Assembly: GCA_017620455.1 (NCBI GenBank)
Contig: JAFZQK010000072.1
Span: 1 to 25,234 of the forward strand
Direction of reading: 5' to 3'
DNA length: 25,234 bases
Source of the DNA: Clostridia bacterium
Lineage (GTDB): Bacteria > Bacillota_A > Clostridia > Christensenellales > Aristaeellaceae
The notes beneath the pieces are model-generated. The model was not told where the DNA came from. It made no database searches and saw only the letters and a list, made by a program, of their open reading frames with translations. Position numbers and translations under genes: made by a program. Each line of letters begins with the position of its first letter. The stretch's first letter is position 1. This document shows, piece after piece, positions 15,120 through 23,861 of this stretch.

Positions 15120-17651
15120 GTGAGCGATTATCGTGATCCCGTGCGCCGGGCAAACGGCCAGAATGAGCCGGTCCGCCACAGGCGCAGCGACAGATACCGC
15201 CAGGCGGAGGAGATCCCCGCCGCGCCCCGGGAAGCGCAGGAAGAGCCGATCCAGTGGTCCCGCCGCGCGCCGGACGGGAATTTCAACACCCGGGACGACG
15301 CGCTGCGCCCCGTGGTGAGAATGGCGGACACCAACGAGTATTACGACGACGCCAACGACTATGACGAGGACGAGCGCGGGGCGTTTCCCTGGCGCAAAGT
15401 GCTTCTGATCGTGCTGGCGGCGGCGCTGATCCTGGGGATGGGGCTGTTTTTATATAAAACGTTTATCAGGCCTGTGAAGCCCCAGCCCGAAGCCGTGTCC
15501 TTCCAGACGCCCAGCAACGAGGGCATGACCGATACCCGCATGGTTTTTTCCGTCACCACCAATCAGGCGGTGGACGGCGTGAAGATCGTCAACGAGAACG
15601 ATGAAGAAATCGAAGCCGTGGTGAACCAGCTCAACGGCAGCAACGAAACCAACCGCATCTGGCAGGTGCAGGCGGTATTCGACGAGCCGTATACCGGGAA
15701 CATTTATGCCATGATCCGTTCCGGGAACGAATGGAAAAAAACGGACAAGAGCGTGGCCCTGGTGATCGCCAGCCCCACCCCGGCACCTACGGAGGCCCCC
15801 ACGGAAGCGCCCACGCCGGCGCCCACGGAAACCCCGACCCCGGCCCCCACGGAGGCGCCGACTCCGGCGCCCACGGACGCGCCGGCGGTCATCCCCGCCT
15901 CCACGGACGCGCCGGAAGCCACCCGGATCCCGGAAACCGCCGTGCCCGTGCCGGCGGTGACCTGGGCCCCCACCAATCCCCCCGCGGTTCCGGATGCGCC
16001 CTTTGATGCGGACGCCACGGACGCGCCCACCGCGCTGCCCACCCTGGCGCCTACGGAAGCGCCCACCGAGGCGCCCACGCCGGCGCCTACGGAAGTGCCC
16101 ACCCCCACCCCCATGCCCCGGCTGGAGGCCCAGAGCGGCGGCATCAAGGTCACGGAAAAAACCTATCAGGGCGGCAAATCCCTCTCCTTCCAGCGGGCGG
16201 CGGGCTACATCGCCCCCAACCCCGATCAGTATTCCTATTACGCCGCCGGCGTGCTTACCTTCCGGGGCGACAATTTCCGCCGGAACGCCGCTTTCGGCAC
16301 CGTGAACGTGGAAAAGGGCCAGCTGAACGTGCTGTGGAAGGCGCCCATCGGCTCTCTGCGCACGGCGGACAGCGGCACGCTGTACGGCGTGGGCTGGACC
16401 GGCCAGCCCGCCATCGTCAAATGGACCACGGAAGTGCGCCAGATGATGAACCTGTATGAAGATAAAAAGAACACCATGGCTCTGCGGGAAGTGATCTTCG
16501 GGGCCCAGGACGGCAACATTTATTTCCTGGACCTGCGGGACGGCACCCCCACCCGGGACCCCATCAGCGTGGGCTTCCCGATGAAGGGCAGCGTGGCGGT
16601 GGACGCCTACGGCCGGCCGCTGCTGGCGGTGGGCCAGGGCGTATCCAAGCTGCCCAACAAGACGGGCAGCATCGGATTGCACGTCTACTACCTGACGGAC
16701 GGGACGGAGGCGTTCCTCCTCAACGGCCGCAAATCCAGCACCCAGGTGCAGTACACCACCAACGGCGCCTTCGACGGCACCCCCCTGTTCCTCTATGACA
16801 GCGACGCCATGATCGTGGCCGGGGAAAACGGGCTGCTTTATACGGTGGACCTGAACAGCAAATTCGTCTATCCCACGGCGGAGGAGCCGGATGCGGAGCC
16901 GTCCATGAAGGTTAACCGCGCTGTCACCTACCTGTACACCAAAGCGGACGCGGAGAAGGACGCGCAGGTGGGCGTGGAGAGCAGCGTGGCGATGTACGAC
17001 AAATACATCTTCATGGCCGATACCTACGGCGTGGTGCGCTGCGTGGATTCCGACACCATGAAGACCGTGTGGGCCGTGGACTGCGGCGACAATACCGACG
17101 CCGCCGTGGCCCTGGACATGGACGGGGACGGCACCGTGAGCCTGTACACCGGCAACACCGCCTATGCCAGACTGACCAATAAAAAGGACGTGACCATCCG
17201 CCGCCTCAACGCCATGACGGGCGAGGAGATCTGGGCGTATTCCATCAAGGCGGAATACGCCAAGGACCAGACCGGCGGCTGCAAGGCCAGCCCGGTCATC
17301 GGCCAGAAAAATGTGAGCGATCTGGTGTTCTTCACCGTAAACCGCGTGGAAAAGGGCAGCCGCCTGGTGGCGCTGGACAAGCGCACCGGCGCGGAGGTGT
17401 GGACGAAGCAGTTGGAGGCGGAGGCCGTCTCTTCCCCGGTGGCGGTGTACAACGATCAGGGCGACGCCTGGATCATCCAGGGCGACGAGGGAGGCCGCCT
17501 GACCATGCTGAACGCCCGCACGGGCCAGACGGTGACCACCCTGGAGCTGGGAGGCCCCATCGAAGGCAGCCCGGCGGTGTACAAGAATTATCTGGTGGTG
17601 GGCACCTCCGGCAGCGGCAACAGCTTCATGTACGGCATCCTCATCGAATGA
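15120..17651 (+). CDS. Membrane-anchored PQQ-like beta-propeller protein with Pro/Thr/Ala-rich linker
   Basis: The GTG at 15120 has GGGAGG at 9 nt and a promoter 39 nt upstream, giving 843 residues; larger openings to 14808 cross the promoter and are not coding. An acidic and Arg-rich cytoplasmic tail (about 1-92) precedes one membrane helix (93-115), so the rest should face outward. An Ig-like segment (about 125-217) follows, then a low-complexity linker (218-333) of [13 protein letters not shown] units, then a domain of about 500 residues with PQQ-like beta-propeller blades (VYFLDLRDG-, VYTVDLNSK-, [17 protein letters not shown] and [17 protein letters not shown] strands). Such propellers often bind proteins or ligands without PQQ. 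The role is unknown. Alone between its own promoter and terminator, it is probably a surface sensor, binder or wall-associated protein. Confidence 0.85.
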   Translation: MSDYRDPVRRANGQNEPVRHRRSDRYRQAEEIPAAPREAQEEPIQWSRRAPDGNFNTRDDALRPVVRMADTNEYYDDANDYDEDERGAFPWRKVLLIVLAAALILGMGLFLYKTFIRPVKPQPEAVSFQTPSNEGMTDTRMVFSVTTNQAVDGVKIVNENDEEIEAVVNQLNGSNETNRIWQVQAVFDEPYTGNIYAMIRSGNEWKKTDKSVALVIASPTPAPTEAPTEAPTPAPTETPTPAPTEAPTPAPTDAPAVIPASTDAPEATRIPETAVPVPAVTWAPTNPPAVPDAPFDADATDAPTALPTLAPTEAPTEAPTPAPTEVPTPTPMPRLEAQSGGIKVTEKTYQGGKSLSFQRAAGYIAPNPDQYSYYAAGVLTFRGDNFRRNAAFGTVNVEKGQLNVLWKAPIGSLRTADSGTLYGVGWTGQPAIVKWTTEVRQMMNLYEDKKNTMALREVIFGAQDGNIYFLDLRDGTPTRDPISVGFPMKGSVAVDAYGRPLLAVGQGVSKLPNKTGSIGLHVYYLTDGTEAFLLNGRKSSTQVQYTTNGAFDGTPLFLYDSDAMIVAGENGLLYTVDLNSKFVYPTAEEPDAEPSMKVNRAVTYLYTKADAEKDAQVGVESSVAMYDKYIFMADTYGVVRCVDSDTMKTVWAVDCGDNTDAAVALDMDGDGTVSLYTGNTAYARLTNKKDVTIRRLNAMTGEEIWAYSIKAEYAKDQTGGCKASPVIGQKNVSDLVFFTVNRVEKGSRLVALDKRTGAEVWTKQLEAEAVSSPVAVYNDQGDAWIIQGDEGGRLTMLNARTGQTVTTLELGGPIEGSPAVYKNYLVVGTSGSGNSFMYGILIE
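15771..16118 (+). repeat. Degenerate tandem repeats encoding the PTPAPTEAP linker
   Basis: Within the beta-propeller gene, units of 12 and 24 bases around GCGCCCACGGAAGC are repeated in two blocks (about 15771-15885 and 16045-16118) separated by a more varied Pro/Ala/Thr segment. They encode a flexible, probably extended wall-spanning linker. Such repeats can change copy number by slippage. Confidence 0.85.
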
Positions 17652-17672
17652 CGGCGGGCCTTTCGCCTCTTT

Positions 17673-17699
17673 CCCCGTCCGGCGCTGTGCCGGGCGGGG
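17673..17699 (+). terminator. Intrinsic terminator after the beta-propeller gene
   Basis: An 11-bp stem (17673-17683 with 17689-17699, one G-U pair) with a 5-nt loop is followed by CTTTCTTTTCCTT. It lies 21 nt past the stop codon and just before the next promoter, so it separates the two transcription units. Confidence 0.85.
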
Positions 17700-17710
17700 C
17701 TTTCTTTTCC

Positions 17711-17739
17711 TTGCGGGACGCCACATAATATGGTATAAT
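17711..17739 (+). promoter_or_regulatory. Sigma-A promoter of the ACT-UPF0210 operon
   Basis: TTGCGG (17711-17716), a 17-nt spacer and a perfect TATAAT (17734-17739) precede the ACT gene by 38 nt. A GGGGAGG ribosome site follows at 17764-17770. No other promoter was found up to the right edge, so this one may serve the whole run of ten genes. Confidence 0.85.
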
Positions 17740-17777
17740 CAAAATGCGTAAATCTGCGCAGCAGGGGAGGAAAAACA

Positions 17778-18059
17778 ATGAAGCAGGTATCGAAAGCCGT
17801 GGTGACGGTGCTGGGCTACGACCGCAAGGGCATTATCGCCAAGGTGAGCCATGTGCTCTTTGAAAGGAGCATCAATATCCTGGACATCAGCCAGACCATT
17901 GTGGACGGCTTTTTCAATATGGTGATGGTGGTGGATATTTCCGAGCCCACCTGCCCCTTCGATGAATTGCAGGAAGACCTGAACCGCCTGGGGAAAGCGA
18001 TGGGCGTGCAGATCCGCATCCAGAAGAACGAGATCTTTGAAGCCATGCATCAGATCTGA
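17778..18059 (+). CDS. ACT-domain protein (UPF0237 family)
   Basis: The 93-residue protein is a single ACT domain: AVVTVLGYDRKGIIAKVSHVLFERSINILDISQTIVDGFFNMVMVVDIS gives the usual beta-alpha-beta-beta-alpha-beta order with the ligand-site Asp-Arg-Lys-Gly-Ile turn after strand 1. ACT domains bind amino acids or other small molecules and regulate partner proteins. This stand-alone UPF0237 type resembles the glycine-cleavage regulator GcvR but has one domain only. In many Firmicutes and other bacteria it is paired with a UPF0210 gene, as here 12 nt downstream, so it probably forms or regulates a complex with that protein. No ligand can be inferred. Confidence 0.9.
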   Translation: MKQVSKAVVTVLGYDRKGIIAKVSHVLFERSINILDISQTIVDGFFNMVMVVDISEPTCPFDELQEDLNRLGKAMGVQIRIQKNEIFEAMHQI

Positions 18060-18071
18060 GGGGAGACGCGT

Positions 18072-19424
18072 ATGATTCAGACCAATCAGATTTTGGAAAC
18101 GCTGCGGATGATCGACCAGGAGAAGCTGGACGTGCGCACCATCACCATGGGCATTTCCTTGTTCAACTGCGTGTGCGACGACGTGCAGCGCCTGGCCAGC
18201 CGGGTGTACAGCCGCATCGCCCGGCAGGCGGAAAACCTGGTGAAGGCGGGGGAGGAGATCGAAAGGGAATTCGGCGTGCCCATCGTGAACAAGCGCATTT
18301 CCGTCACCCCCGTGTCCCTCATCACCGGGGCGGTGGGGGATCCCCTGCCCGTCGCCCGGGCCCTGGACCGGGCGGCCCACGAAACCGGGGTGGATTTCAT
18401 CGGCGGGTATTCCGCGCTGGTCCCCAAGGGCATGACCGAAGCGGATCGGCGCCTGATCGCGTCCATTCCCGAGGCCCTGGCCGGAACGGAGCTGATGTGC
18501 GCCTCCGTCAACGTGGCCTCCACCCGGGCGGGCATCGACATGGACGCCGTGCGCCTGTGCGGCCAGGCCGTCAAGGACCTGGCGGAAAAAACGAAGGCGC
18601 AGGACGGCCTGGGCTGCGCCAAGCTGGTGATCTTTTCCAACGCCGTGGAGGACAATCCCTTCATGGCCGGGGCTTTCCACGGCCCCGGGGAGGGCGACTG
18701 CGCCGTTTCCGTGGGCGTCAGCGGCCCCGGGGTGGTGAAGCGCGCGCTGGAAAACGTGCGGGGCGAATCTTTCGACGTGGTGGCGGAGACCGTGAAAAAA
18801 ACGGCCTTCCGGATCACCAGGGTGGGCCAGCTGGTGGCGCTGGAGGCCAGCCGCCGCCTGGGGGTGCCCTTCGGCATCGTGGATCTGTCCCTGGCGCCTA
18901 CCCCCGCCGTGGGCGACTCGGTGGCGCATATCCTGGAGGAGATGGGCCTGGAAAAGTGCGGCACCCACGGCTCCACCGCCGCGCTGGCGCTGCTCAACGA
19001 CGCGGTGAAGAAGGGCGGCGTCATGGCGTCTTCCCACGTGGGGGGCCTTTCCGGCGCGTTCATCCCCGTTTCCGAGGACATCGGCATGATCGAAGCCGCC
19101 GCCTGCGGCGCGCTGACGCTGGATAAGCTGGAGGCCATGACCTGCGTGTGCTCCGTAGGCCTGGACATGATCGCCGTGCCCGGGGATACCTCCGCCGCCA
19201 CCATCGCCGCCATCATCGCGGACGAGGCGGCCATCGGCATGATCAACAGCAAAACCACCGCCGTCCGCGTGATCCCCGCGCCGGGCAAGCAGGTGGGGGA
19301 TTTTGTGGAATTCGGCGGGCTGCTGGGCAGGGCCCCGGTGATCCCGGTGCATCCCTTCTCCAGCGAAAAATTCATCGCCCGGGGCGGGCGCATCCCCGCG
19401 CCGCTGCACAGTCTGAGGAACTGA
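18072..19424 (+). CDS. UPF0210 / DUF711 family protein
   Basis: The 450-residue protein matches the UPF0210 (DUF711, PFL-type) family in length and in blocks such as the start [91 protein letters not shown] and [24 protein letters not shown]. The biochemical function of the family is not established; folds related to glycyl-radical-type barrels have been noted in solved members, but no catalytic radical motif is visible here. It follows the ACT gene with a GAGGGGAG site. The constant pairing suggests that the ACT protein senses a metabolite for this protein. Its stop is 2 nt before the next start. Confidence 0.9.
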   Translation: MIQTNQILETLRMIDQEKLDVRTITMGISLFNCVCDDVQRLASRVYSRIARQAENLVKAGEEIEREFGVPIVNKRISVTPVSLITGAVGDPLPVARALDRAAHETGVDFIGGYSALVPKGMTEADRRLIASIPEALAGTELMCASVNVASTRAGIDMDAVRLCGQAVKDLAEKTKAQDGLGCAKLVIFSNAVEDNPFMAGAFHGPGEGDCAVSVGVSGPGVVKRALENVRGESFDVVAETVKKTAFRITRVGQLVALEASRRLGVPFGIVDLSLAPTPAVGDSVAHILEEMGLEKCGTHGSTAALALLNDAVKKGGVMASSHVGGLSGAFIPVSEDIGMIEAAACGALTLDKLEAMTCVCSVGLDMIAVPGDTSAATIAAIIADEAAIGMINSKTTAVRVIPAPGKQVGDFVEFGGLLGRAPVIPVHPFSSEKFIARGGRIPAPLHSLRN

Positions 19425-19426
19425 TC

Positions 19427-19912
19427 ATGAAGATCAGACGTTTTGAGCCGGCGGACGCCGGGGCGGTGTCGGATGTGATCGTGAAAACCCTCCGCATCTC
19501 CAACACGAAGGATTATCCTCCGGAGATGATGGAGGAGCTGATCCTGCACCAGCAGCCGGCGGACGTGATGCAGCGCGCCTCCTGGACGCATTTCTACGTG
19601 GCGGAGGAAGAAGGGAAGATCGTCGGCTGCGGCGCCATCGGGCCCTACTGGGGGAAAGAGGACGAAAGCAGCCTGTTTACCATTTTCGTCCTGCCCGAAT
19701 GCCAGGGACGGGGCGTGGGCAGGAGGATCGTGGAAACCCTGGAGCGGGACGAATACGCCCTGCGTGCCCGGCGCATCGAGATCCCGGCGTCCATTACCGG
19801 GCTGCCTTTTTACCGGAAAATGGGCTACGGCTTCAAGGACGGCGTGGAGACGCCGGACGGGGAAGGGCTCTACCGGCTGGAAAAGATCAGAAGCGAGGCG
19901 GGAGAGAAATGA
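19427..19912 (+). CDS. GNAT-family N-acetyltransferase
   Basis: The ATG at 19427, 2 nt after the previous stop with a weak GAGG at about 9 nt, gives 161 residues; a longer opening to 19148 overlaps the UPF0210 gene and was rejected. The acetyl-CoA pyrophosphate loop is visible in IFVLPECQGRGVGRRIVETLE (Q-x-x-G-x-G), preceded by the beta-4 strand and followed by ITGLPFYRKMGYGFKDG, the usual motif B. The N-terminus MKIRRFEPADAGAVSDVI is typical. The substrate is unknown. Its stop overlaps the next start (ATGA). Confidence 0.9.
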   Translation: MKIRRFEPADAGAVSDVIVKTLRISNTKDYPPEMMEELILHQQPADVMQRASWTHFYVAEEEGKIVGCGAIGPYWGKEDESSLFTIFVLPECQGRGVGRRIVETLERDEYALRARRIEIPASITGLPFYRKMGYGFKDGVETPDGEGLYRLEKIRSEAGEK

Positions 19913-20310
19913 TCCGCGGCATCCATCATGTGTCCATGAAGTGCCTGCCCGGGGATGAATTTGCCCGGGCGAAGGCGTTTTATCTGGAGACGCTGGGCCT
20001 GCCCGTCCGGCGGGAGTGGCCCCGGGGGATCATGATCGACGCGGGCAACGCGCTGATCGAGATTTTCTGCACCGGCGAAGGGGTCAAAGAAAAGGGCGCC
20101 CTCCGGCATATCGCCCTGGCGGTGGACGACGTGGACGCTTACGCCGAAAAAGCGCGGCGGGCCGGCTGCGCAGTCCTGGCGGAGCCGGGCGGCCTGGTGA
20201 TCCCCTCGGATCCGCCCCTCCGGGCCCGGATGGCCTTCTGCCTGGGGCCGCTGGGGGAGCAGATCGAGTTTTTCTGCGAGGAGGAAGCGGAGGAGGACGC
20301 GCAGCCGTGA
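19909..20310 (+). CDS. VOC (glyoxalase/bleomycin-resistance) family protein
   Basis: At 133 residues this is a single VOC unit with two beta-alpha-beta-beta-beta modules. Likely metal ligands are a His in GIHHVSM, a Glu in LIEIF, a His in LRHIALAVDD and a Glu in GEQIEFF. The pattern fits a small glyoxalase-like lyase or metal-dependent enzyme. The family also includes fosfomycin- and bleomycin-resistance proteins, and no substrate can be assigned. ATG 19909 overlaps the GNAT stop (ATGA), with GGAGAGAA upstream. Confidence 0.9.
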   Translation: MIRGIHHVSMKCLPGDEFARAKAFYLETLGLPVRREWPRGIMIDAGNALIEIFCTGEGVKEKGALRHIALAVDDVDAYAEKARRAGCAVLAEPGGLVIPSDPPLRARMAFCLGPLGEQIEFFCEEEAEEDAQP

Positions 20311-20807
20311 AAGAAATGGAGATCTCCGGCGCGAACCGGTTTGAAACCTGGACCAAAACCCGTTCGGGCAGCCGCGCCCTGATCCTGCGGGACGGGAATA
20401 TCCTTTTGATCCACGAAGCCCTGCAGGATCTCTGGCTGATCCCGGGCGGCGGCCTGGAGGCGGGCGAGAGCCCGGAGGCATGCTGCATCCGGGAGGCGGA
20501 GGAGGAAACGGGGCTGCTGGTGCGGCCGGAGAAGAAATTCCTGATCCTCAGCGAATACTATGAAGAGTACCGATATATCAGCCATTACTTCGTCTGCGCC
20601 GTTACGGGCAAAGGGACGATGCGCCTGACGGAGCAGGAAAAGGCCCGGGCCCCGCGGCCCGAATGGATCCCACTTCGGGACGCGCTGGGCATTTTCTCCC
20701 GGCATCGGGAGTACGCCGCCGTCAGCGAGGAAAAGCGGGGGATCTATCTGCGGGAATTTACGGCCCTGACGGAATACTGCGATCAATGCGAACGGGAGCG
20801 GTTATGA
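20307..20807 (+). CDS. NUDIX hydrolase
   Basis: I chose the GTG at 20307, which overlaps the VOC stop (GTGA) and has AGGAGG at 10 nt, giving 166 residues; ATG 20316 is a possible alternative but is too far from that site. The NUDIX box is complete: GGLEAGE then seven residues then REAEEETGL, matching G-x5-E-x7-REUxEExGU, with the preceding strand LWLIPGGG. NUDIX enzymes cleave a nucleoside diphosphate linked to another moiety; the specificity is not visible. The C-terminal part, with PEWIPLRDAL, is normal. Confidence 0.93.
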   Translation: MKEMEISGANRFETWTKTRSGSRALILRDGNILLIHEALQDLWLIPGGGLEAGESPEACCIREAEEETGLLVRPEKKFLILSEYYEEYRYISHYFVCAVTGKGTMRLTEQEKARAPRPEWIPLRDALGIFSRHREYAAVSEEKRGIYLREFTALTEYCDQCERERL

Positions 20808-21706
20808 ACGAAAATTTTCAAGTGATGAACCTGCCGGACGAAATGCTGCACATCACCCTCATGGACGGCCAGGCCAAGGTGCTTCTGTGCCGCACCACGG
20901 CCATGGCGCGGAAGGCGGCGGAAATCCACCTGCCTTCCTCTACGGCGCTGGCCGCCATGAGCCGCACCATGACCGCCACGGCCATGCTGGGCGTCATGAT
21001 GAAGGACGACCGGGCCTCCGTCACCGTCACCGTGGCCGGGGACGGCCCGGGAGGCCGCATCACCGCGGTGGCCCACGGCGGGGACGTGAAGATCTCCATG
21101 GCGCATCCCCAGATGGAGCTGCCCCTGAAGGCGGACGGGCACCTGGACGTGGGCGGCCTGGTGGGGCACAGCGGGCGGCTGACGGTGATCAAGGACCTGG
21201 GGCTCAAGGAGCCCTACGTGGGCCAGTGCGCCCTGGTCAGCGGCGAGCTGGGCGAGGATTTCGCCCGGTATTTCACCGTGTCCGAGCAGCAGCCCTCCCT
21301 GGTGGCGCTGGGCTGCCTGGTGCACGAGGGCTACTGCCTGTCCGCCGGCGGCGTGCTGGTGCAGGCCATGCCGGGGTGCAGCGGGGAATTGCTGGATCAG
21401 TTGGAGCTGCGCTCCGTATTTTTCACCGCCATCAGCCGGGAAGTGGCCGACGTGCCGCTGGAGGAATTGGCGAAGGCCTGGTTCGACGGGCTGGAGATGC
21501 GCGTTCTGTCCCGGGAAACGGTGCGGTATCAGTGCGACTGCAGCCGGGAAAAGATGGAAAAGGCGCTGATCGCCCTGGGCCGGGAGGAACTGCGGAAAAT
21601 GATCGACGAGGACGGCGGGGCGGAGCTGACCTGCCATTTCTGCCGCTCGGCCCACCGCTTCACCCGGGAGGACCTGGAGGACCTGCTGGAGAGGGCGACC
21701 CGATGA
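20804..21706 (+). CDS. hslO: Redox-regulated chaperone Hsp33
   Basis: Hsp33 is a cytoplasmic holdase switched on by oxidation. ATG 20804 overlaps the NUDIX stop (ATGA) and gives 300 residues, the normal length. The zinc-binding redox switch is intact at the C-terminus: Cys244 and Cys246 (QCDCSREKMEKAL) and Cys277 and Cys280 (TCHFCRSAHRF), giving CxC then CxxC. The core contains GDGPGGRITAVAHGGDVK, GHLDVGGLVGHSGRLTVIKDLGLKEPYVGQCALVSGELGEDFARYFTVSEQQPSLVALG. The neighbouring VOC and NUDIX genes could belong to a stress or damage-repair theme, but this is inference from position only. Confidence 0.96.
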   Translation: MNENFQVMNLPDEMLHITLMDGQAKVLLCRTTAMARKAAEIHLPSSTALAAMSRTMTATAMLGVMMKDDRASVTVTVAGDGPGGRITAVAHGGDVKISMAHPQMELPLKADGHLDVGGLVGHSGRLTVIKDLGLKEPYVGQCALVSGELGEDFARYFTVSEQQPSLVALGCLVHEGYCLSAGGVLVQAMPGCSGELLDQLELRSVFFTAISREVADVPLEELAKAWFDGLEMRVLSRETVRYQCDCSREKMEKALIALGREELRKMIDEDGGAELTCHFCRSAHRFTREDLEDLLERATR

Positions 21707-23037
21707 AGACGAACGGCAAAGTGGTGCCCTTTGAGCGCCCGGCGGCGTATTGGGCCGTGCGGGCCCGGCGGCATCAGGCGGCGGACCGGCAGACGGACAG
21801 AGCGCGGCTTCTGCGCAAGGCGCTGGAAGAAAGCGGCGATCCCCGGATCGCGCTGGAGCTGTCCGATTTGTATGCGGATATGGACTGCCTGACCGCGGCG
21901 GAAAGGTATCTGCTGATGGCGGTGATCAGCGGCGGGATGACGGGGGAAGCGTGCTTCCGCATCGGCTGCTGCGCCCTGAGCCGGGGGAACGAAGCCCTGG
22001 CGGAGGACGCCCTGGACCGGAGCCTGCGGCTGGACCCCGACGGCGCGTTTTCGGATCGGGCCCAGGATCTGCTGGAAACCTATCCCTGGGCCTACGGCGC
22101 GCCCCTGCCGGGCACGGCCCGCGGCGAGGTGCTTTGCCGCCGCGCCCGGGAAGCGTGGGCGGCCGGCCGGCGTAAGGAAGCCGTTTCCCTGGCCCGCCGG
22201 GCCTGGAAAAGAGGCCGCGGCCGGGAAGCGGCGTCGCTGCTGGGCGCGCTCCTGCCGCCTGCGCAGGCGGTGAGATATCTGGAAAAGATCGCCGCGCTGG
22301 ACGGCGGGAAGCCGTGCTTTTCTCTGGCGGAAGCGTATGCCCTGGCCGGGAAGAAGGACAAGGCCCGGCAGGCGCTGCAGGCGATGATGCCCCTGTGCGG
22401 CACCCAGGACCAGTGCGCGGCCTTCTGCCATGCGGCATGGACGGCGGACTGCGGGGATCTGGCCTTGCGGCTTACGGACGCACTGATCCGGAAAGCGCCC
22501 CTCAGCGCGGATTATCTGCGGCTGCGCAGCCTGTGCCTGCGCCGCCTGGGCCGGGAGGAGGAGGCGCGCTTCACGCTGGAAACGCTGCTGGATATTGACC
22601 CGGACGACACGGCGGCCCTCTGGTACCGCCGCCATCCCGGGGAAATGCGGGAGGATCATACCGGTTCTTCCCTGCTGGCGGCGCTGGGCGCGATGGTGCG
22701 CCTGCTGCCGGAAAGGCTGCGGCGGGGGCCGCTGAACCGGATGCTGCATCTGCTGGTGATGATGCTGGCGGGCCGGGTGGAAATATCGCTGATTTACCGG
22801 ACGGTGCCGGCCTTGTGGCGGCGGCTGTCCCCGGCGGAAAAATACGCCGCGGACCAGCGGCGCAGCCCGTGCCTGGCGGAGGCGTTCGCGGTCTATCTGC
22901 TTTTGTCCGCCGGGAAAAGGGAGGACGCGGCGCAGCTGCTGGGCGGGGCGCCGGGAAGGAAACGCACGCTGCGCCTGACGCGCAGGCTGATCCGATGGAG
23001 CGAGGAGGATGCGAAGGATGCGCTGCATCAACTTTGA
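21703..23037 (+). CDS. TPR-like repeat protein, function unknown
   Basis: ATG 21703 overlaps the hslO stop (ATGA), giving 444 residues; openings further upstream cross hslO. The sequence is almost entirely alpha-helical, rich in Ala, Leu and Arg. Tetratricopeptide-like units are visible, for example IALELSDLYADMDCLTAAERYLLMAV, FRIGCCALSRGNEALAEDALDRSLRLDPDG, FSLAEAYALAGKKDKARQALQAM and LRLRSLCLRRLGREEEARFTLETLLDIDPDD. No signal peptide is seen; a more hydrophobic stretch near RMLHLLVMMLAGRVEISLIY (about residue 345-365) is too irregular for a sure membrane helix. No catalytic motif was found. It overlaps the following HEAT-like gene by 20 bp, so the two are probably made together, perhaps as a scaffold pair. 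I do not recognise a named family. Confidence 0.8.
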   Translation: MKTNGKVVPFERPAAYWAVRARRHQAADRQTDRARLLRKALEESGDPRIALELSDLYADMDCLTAAERYLLMAVISGGMTGEACFRIGCCALSRGNEALAEDALDRSLRLDPDGAFSDRAQDLLETYPWAYGAPLPGTARGEVLCRRAREAWAAGRRKEAVSLARRAWKRGRGREAASLLGALLPPAQAVRYLEKIAALDGGKPCFSLAEAYALAGKKDKARQALQAMMPLCGTQDQCAAFCHAAWTADCGDLALRLTDALIRKAPLSADYLRLRSLCLRRLGREEEARFTLETLLDIDPDDTAALWYRRHPGEMREDHTGSSLLAALGAMVRLLPERLRRGPLNRMLHLLVMMLAGRVEISLIYRTVPALWRRLSPAEKYAADQRRSPCLAEAFAVYLLLSAGKREDAAQLLGGAPGRKRTLRLTRRLIRWSEEDAKDALHQL

Positions 23038-23848
23038 CAAGGAATTCGAGCGGTATGTGTCCCAATGGATGCGGGAGCACGCCCGGGAATACCGCAATGT
23101 GGAAGAAATGGAAGACGCCATGCCGGAGGTGTACGCCCGCTTCCTGGATACGCCGGTGAACTGGCTGGGCGGCAAAAAGCCCGGGGAGTATTTCGCCCAG
23201 TTCGATCAGCCCAGGCAGCTGGTTAACTGGATGGAGGATTATTTCAAGCAGCGCATCCCCGTGCCGGATATGCTGCTCAACCGCATTACGGAGCTGGGAG
23301 AGGCCAGCGAGGAAGCGCTTTTGCATTTTCTGCACAAGGAAAGCGCCACCCGGGAAATGCGGATGGCGGCGGTGACGCTGCTTCGGGAAATCGGCAGCGC
23401 CGGGGCGCTGGAGGAATACGTGCAGTGGCAGTGCGACCGGCAGGAAGGGGAGGACGAATTGGCGGACAACGCCCTGGAGAGCCTCGCCGCCCTGGGGGAC
23501 AAGGCGGTGCCCGCCATGCGGGACAGGCTGTCCGCCGGGTCCCCGGACGGGCAGGAAGCCCTGCTGACGCTGCTGTGCCATTATCCCGGGGACGAAAACG
23601 TGTTCCGGACGGCCATGGACCTTTTTGACGCCCGGCCGGACCGGGCCGCCGTGCTGGCGGACTGCCTGGGGAAAATGGGGGACGAACGGGCGCTGCCCGC
23701 CCTGATCCGCCGGGCCGGAAGCGAAACGACCCCATACCTGGATTACATCGAGCTGCGCAGCGCCATCGAGGCCCTGGGCGGCGACGCGCCGGAGCGGGAG
23801 TTCGACGCTGAGGACCCGGCGTACGAGGCCATGCGGAACATACAGTGA
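23018..23848 (+). CDS. HEAT-like repeat protein, function unknown
   Basis: I chose ATG 23018, which has GGAGG (23004-23008) at 9 nt; the ATG at 23009 sits directly on that site and is unlikely. This gives 276 residues. The N-terminal 90 residues (CINFDKEFERYVSQWMREHAREYRNVEEMEDAM, then NWLGGKKPGEYFAQFD) are acidic, with aromatic residues. The rest is built of helical pairs of HEAT type, for example REMRMAAVTLLREIGSAGALEEY, ELADNALESLAALGDKAVPAMRDRL and VLADCLGKMGDERALPALIRRAG. No membrane segment or active site was seen. It starts inside the end of the TPR gene, so the pair is translationally linked. Its role is unknown; a protein-binding scaffold is the fair reading. Confidence 0.8.
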   Translation: MRCINFDKEFERYVSQWMREHAREYRNVEEMEDAMPEVYARFLDTPVNWLGGKKPGEYFAQFDQPRQLVNWMEDYFKQRIPVPDMLLNRITELGEASEEALLHFLHKESATREMRMAAVTLLREIGSAGALEEYVQWQCDRQEGEDELADNALESLAALGDKAVPAMRDRLSAGSPDGQEALLTLLCHYPGDENVFRTAMDLFDARPDRAAVLADCLGKMGDERALPALIRRAGSETTPYLDYIELRSAIEALGGDAPEREFDAEDPAYEAMRNIQ

Positions 23849-23861
23849 GGAGAAAACCAAA

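Noticed and set aside
15112..15123. Mini-ORF (Met-Asn-Leu-stop) overlapping the GTG start of the beta-propeller gene
   Set aside because: The ribosome site is only about 2 nt from its ATG but is well placed for the GTG, so the mini-ORF is probably not translated.
15771..16118. Regular direct repeats that could suggest a CRISPR array
   Set aside because: The units are 12-24 bases, in frame, without unique spacers of equal size, and they encode a Pro/Thr linker.
15450..17726. Minus-strand open frame of 758 codons opposite the beta-propeller gene
   Set aside because: It is the mirror of the repeat linker and propeller; Gly/Arg/His-rich repeats arise from the antisense of Pro/Thr codons.
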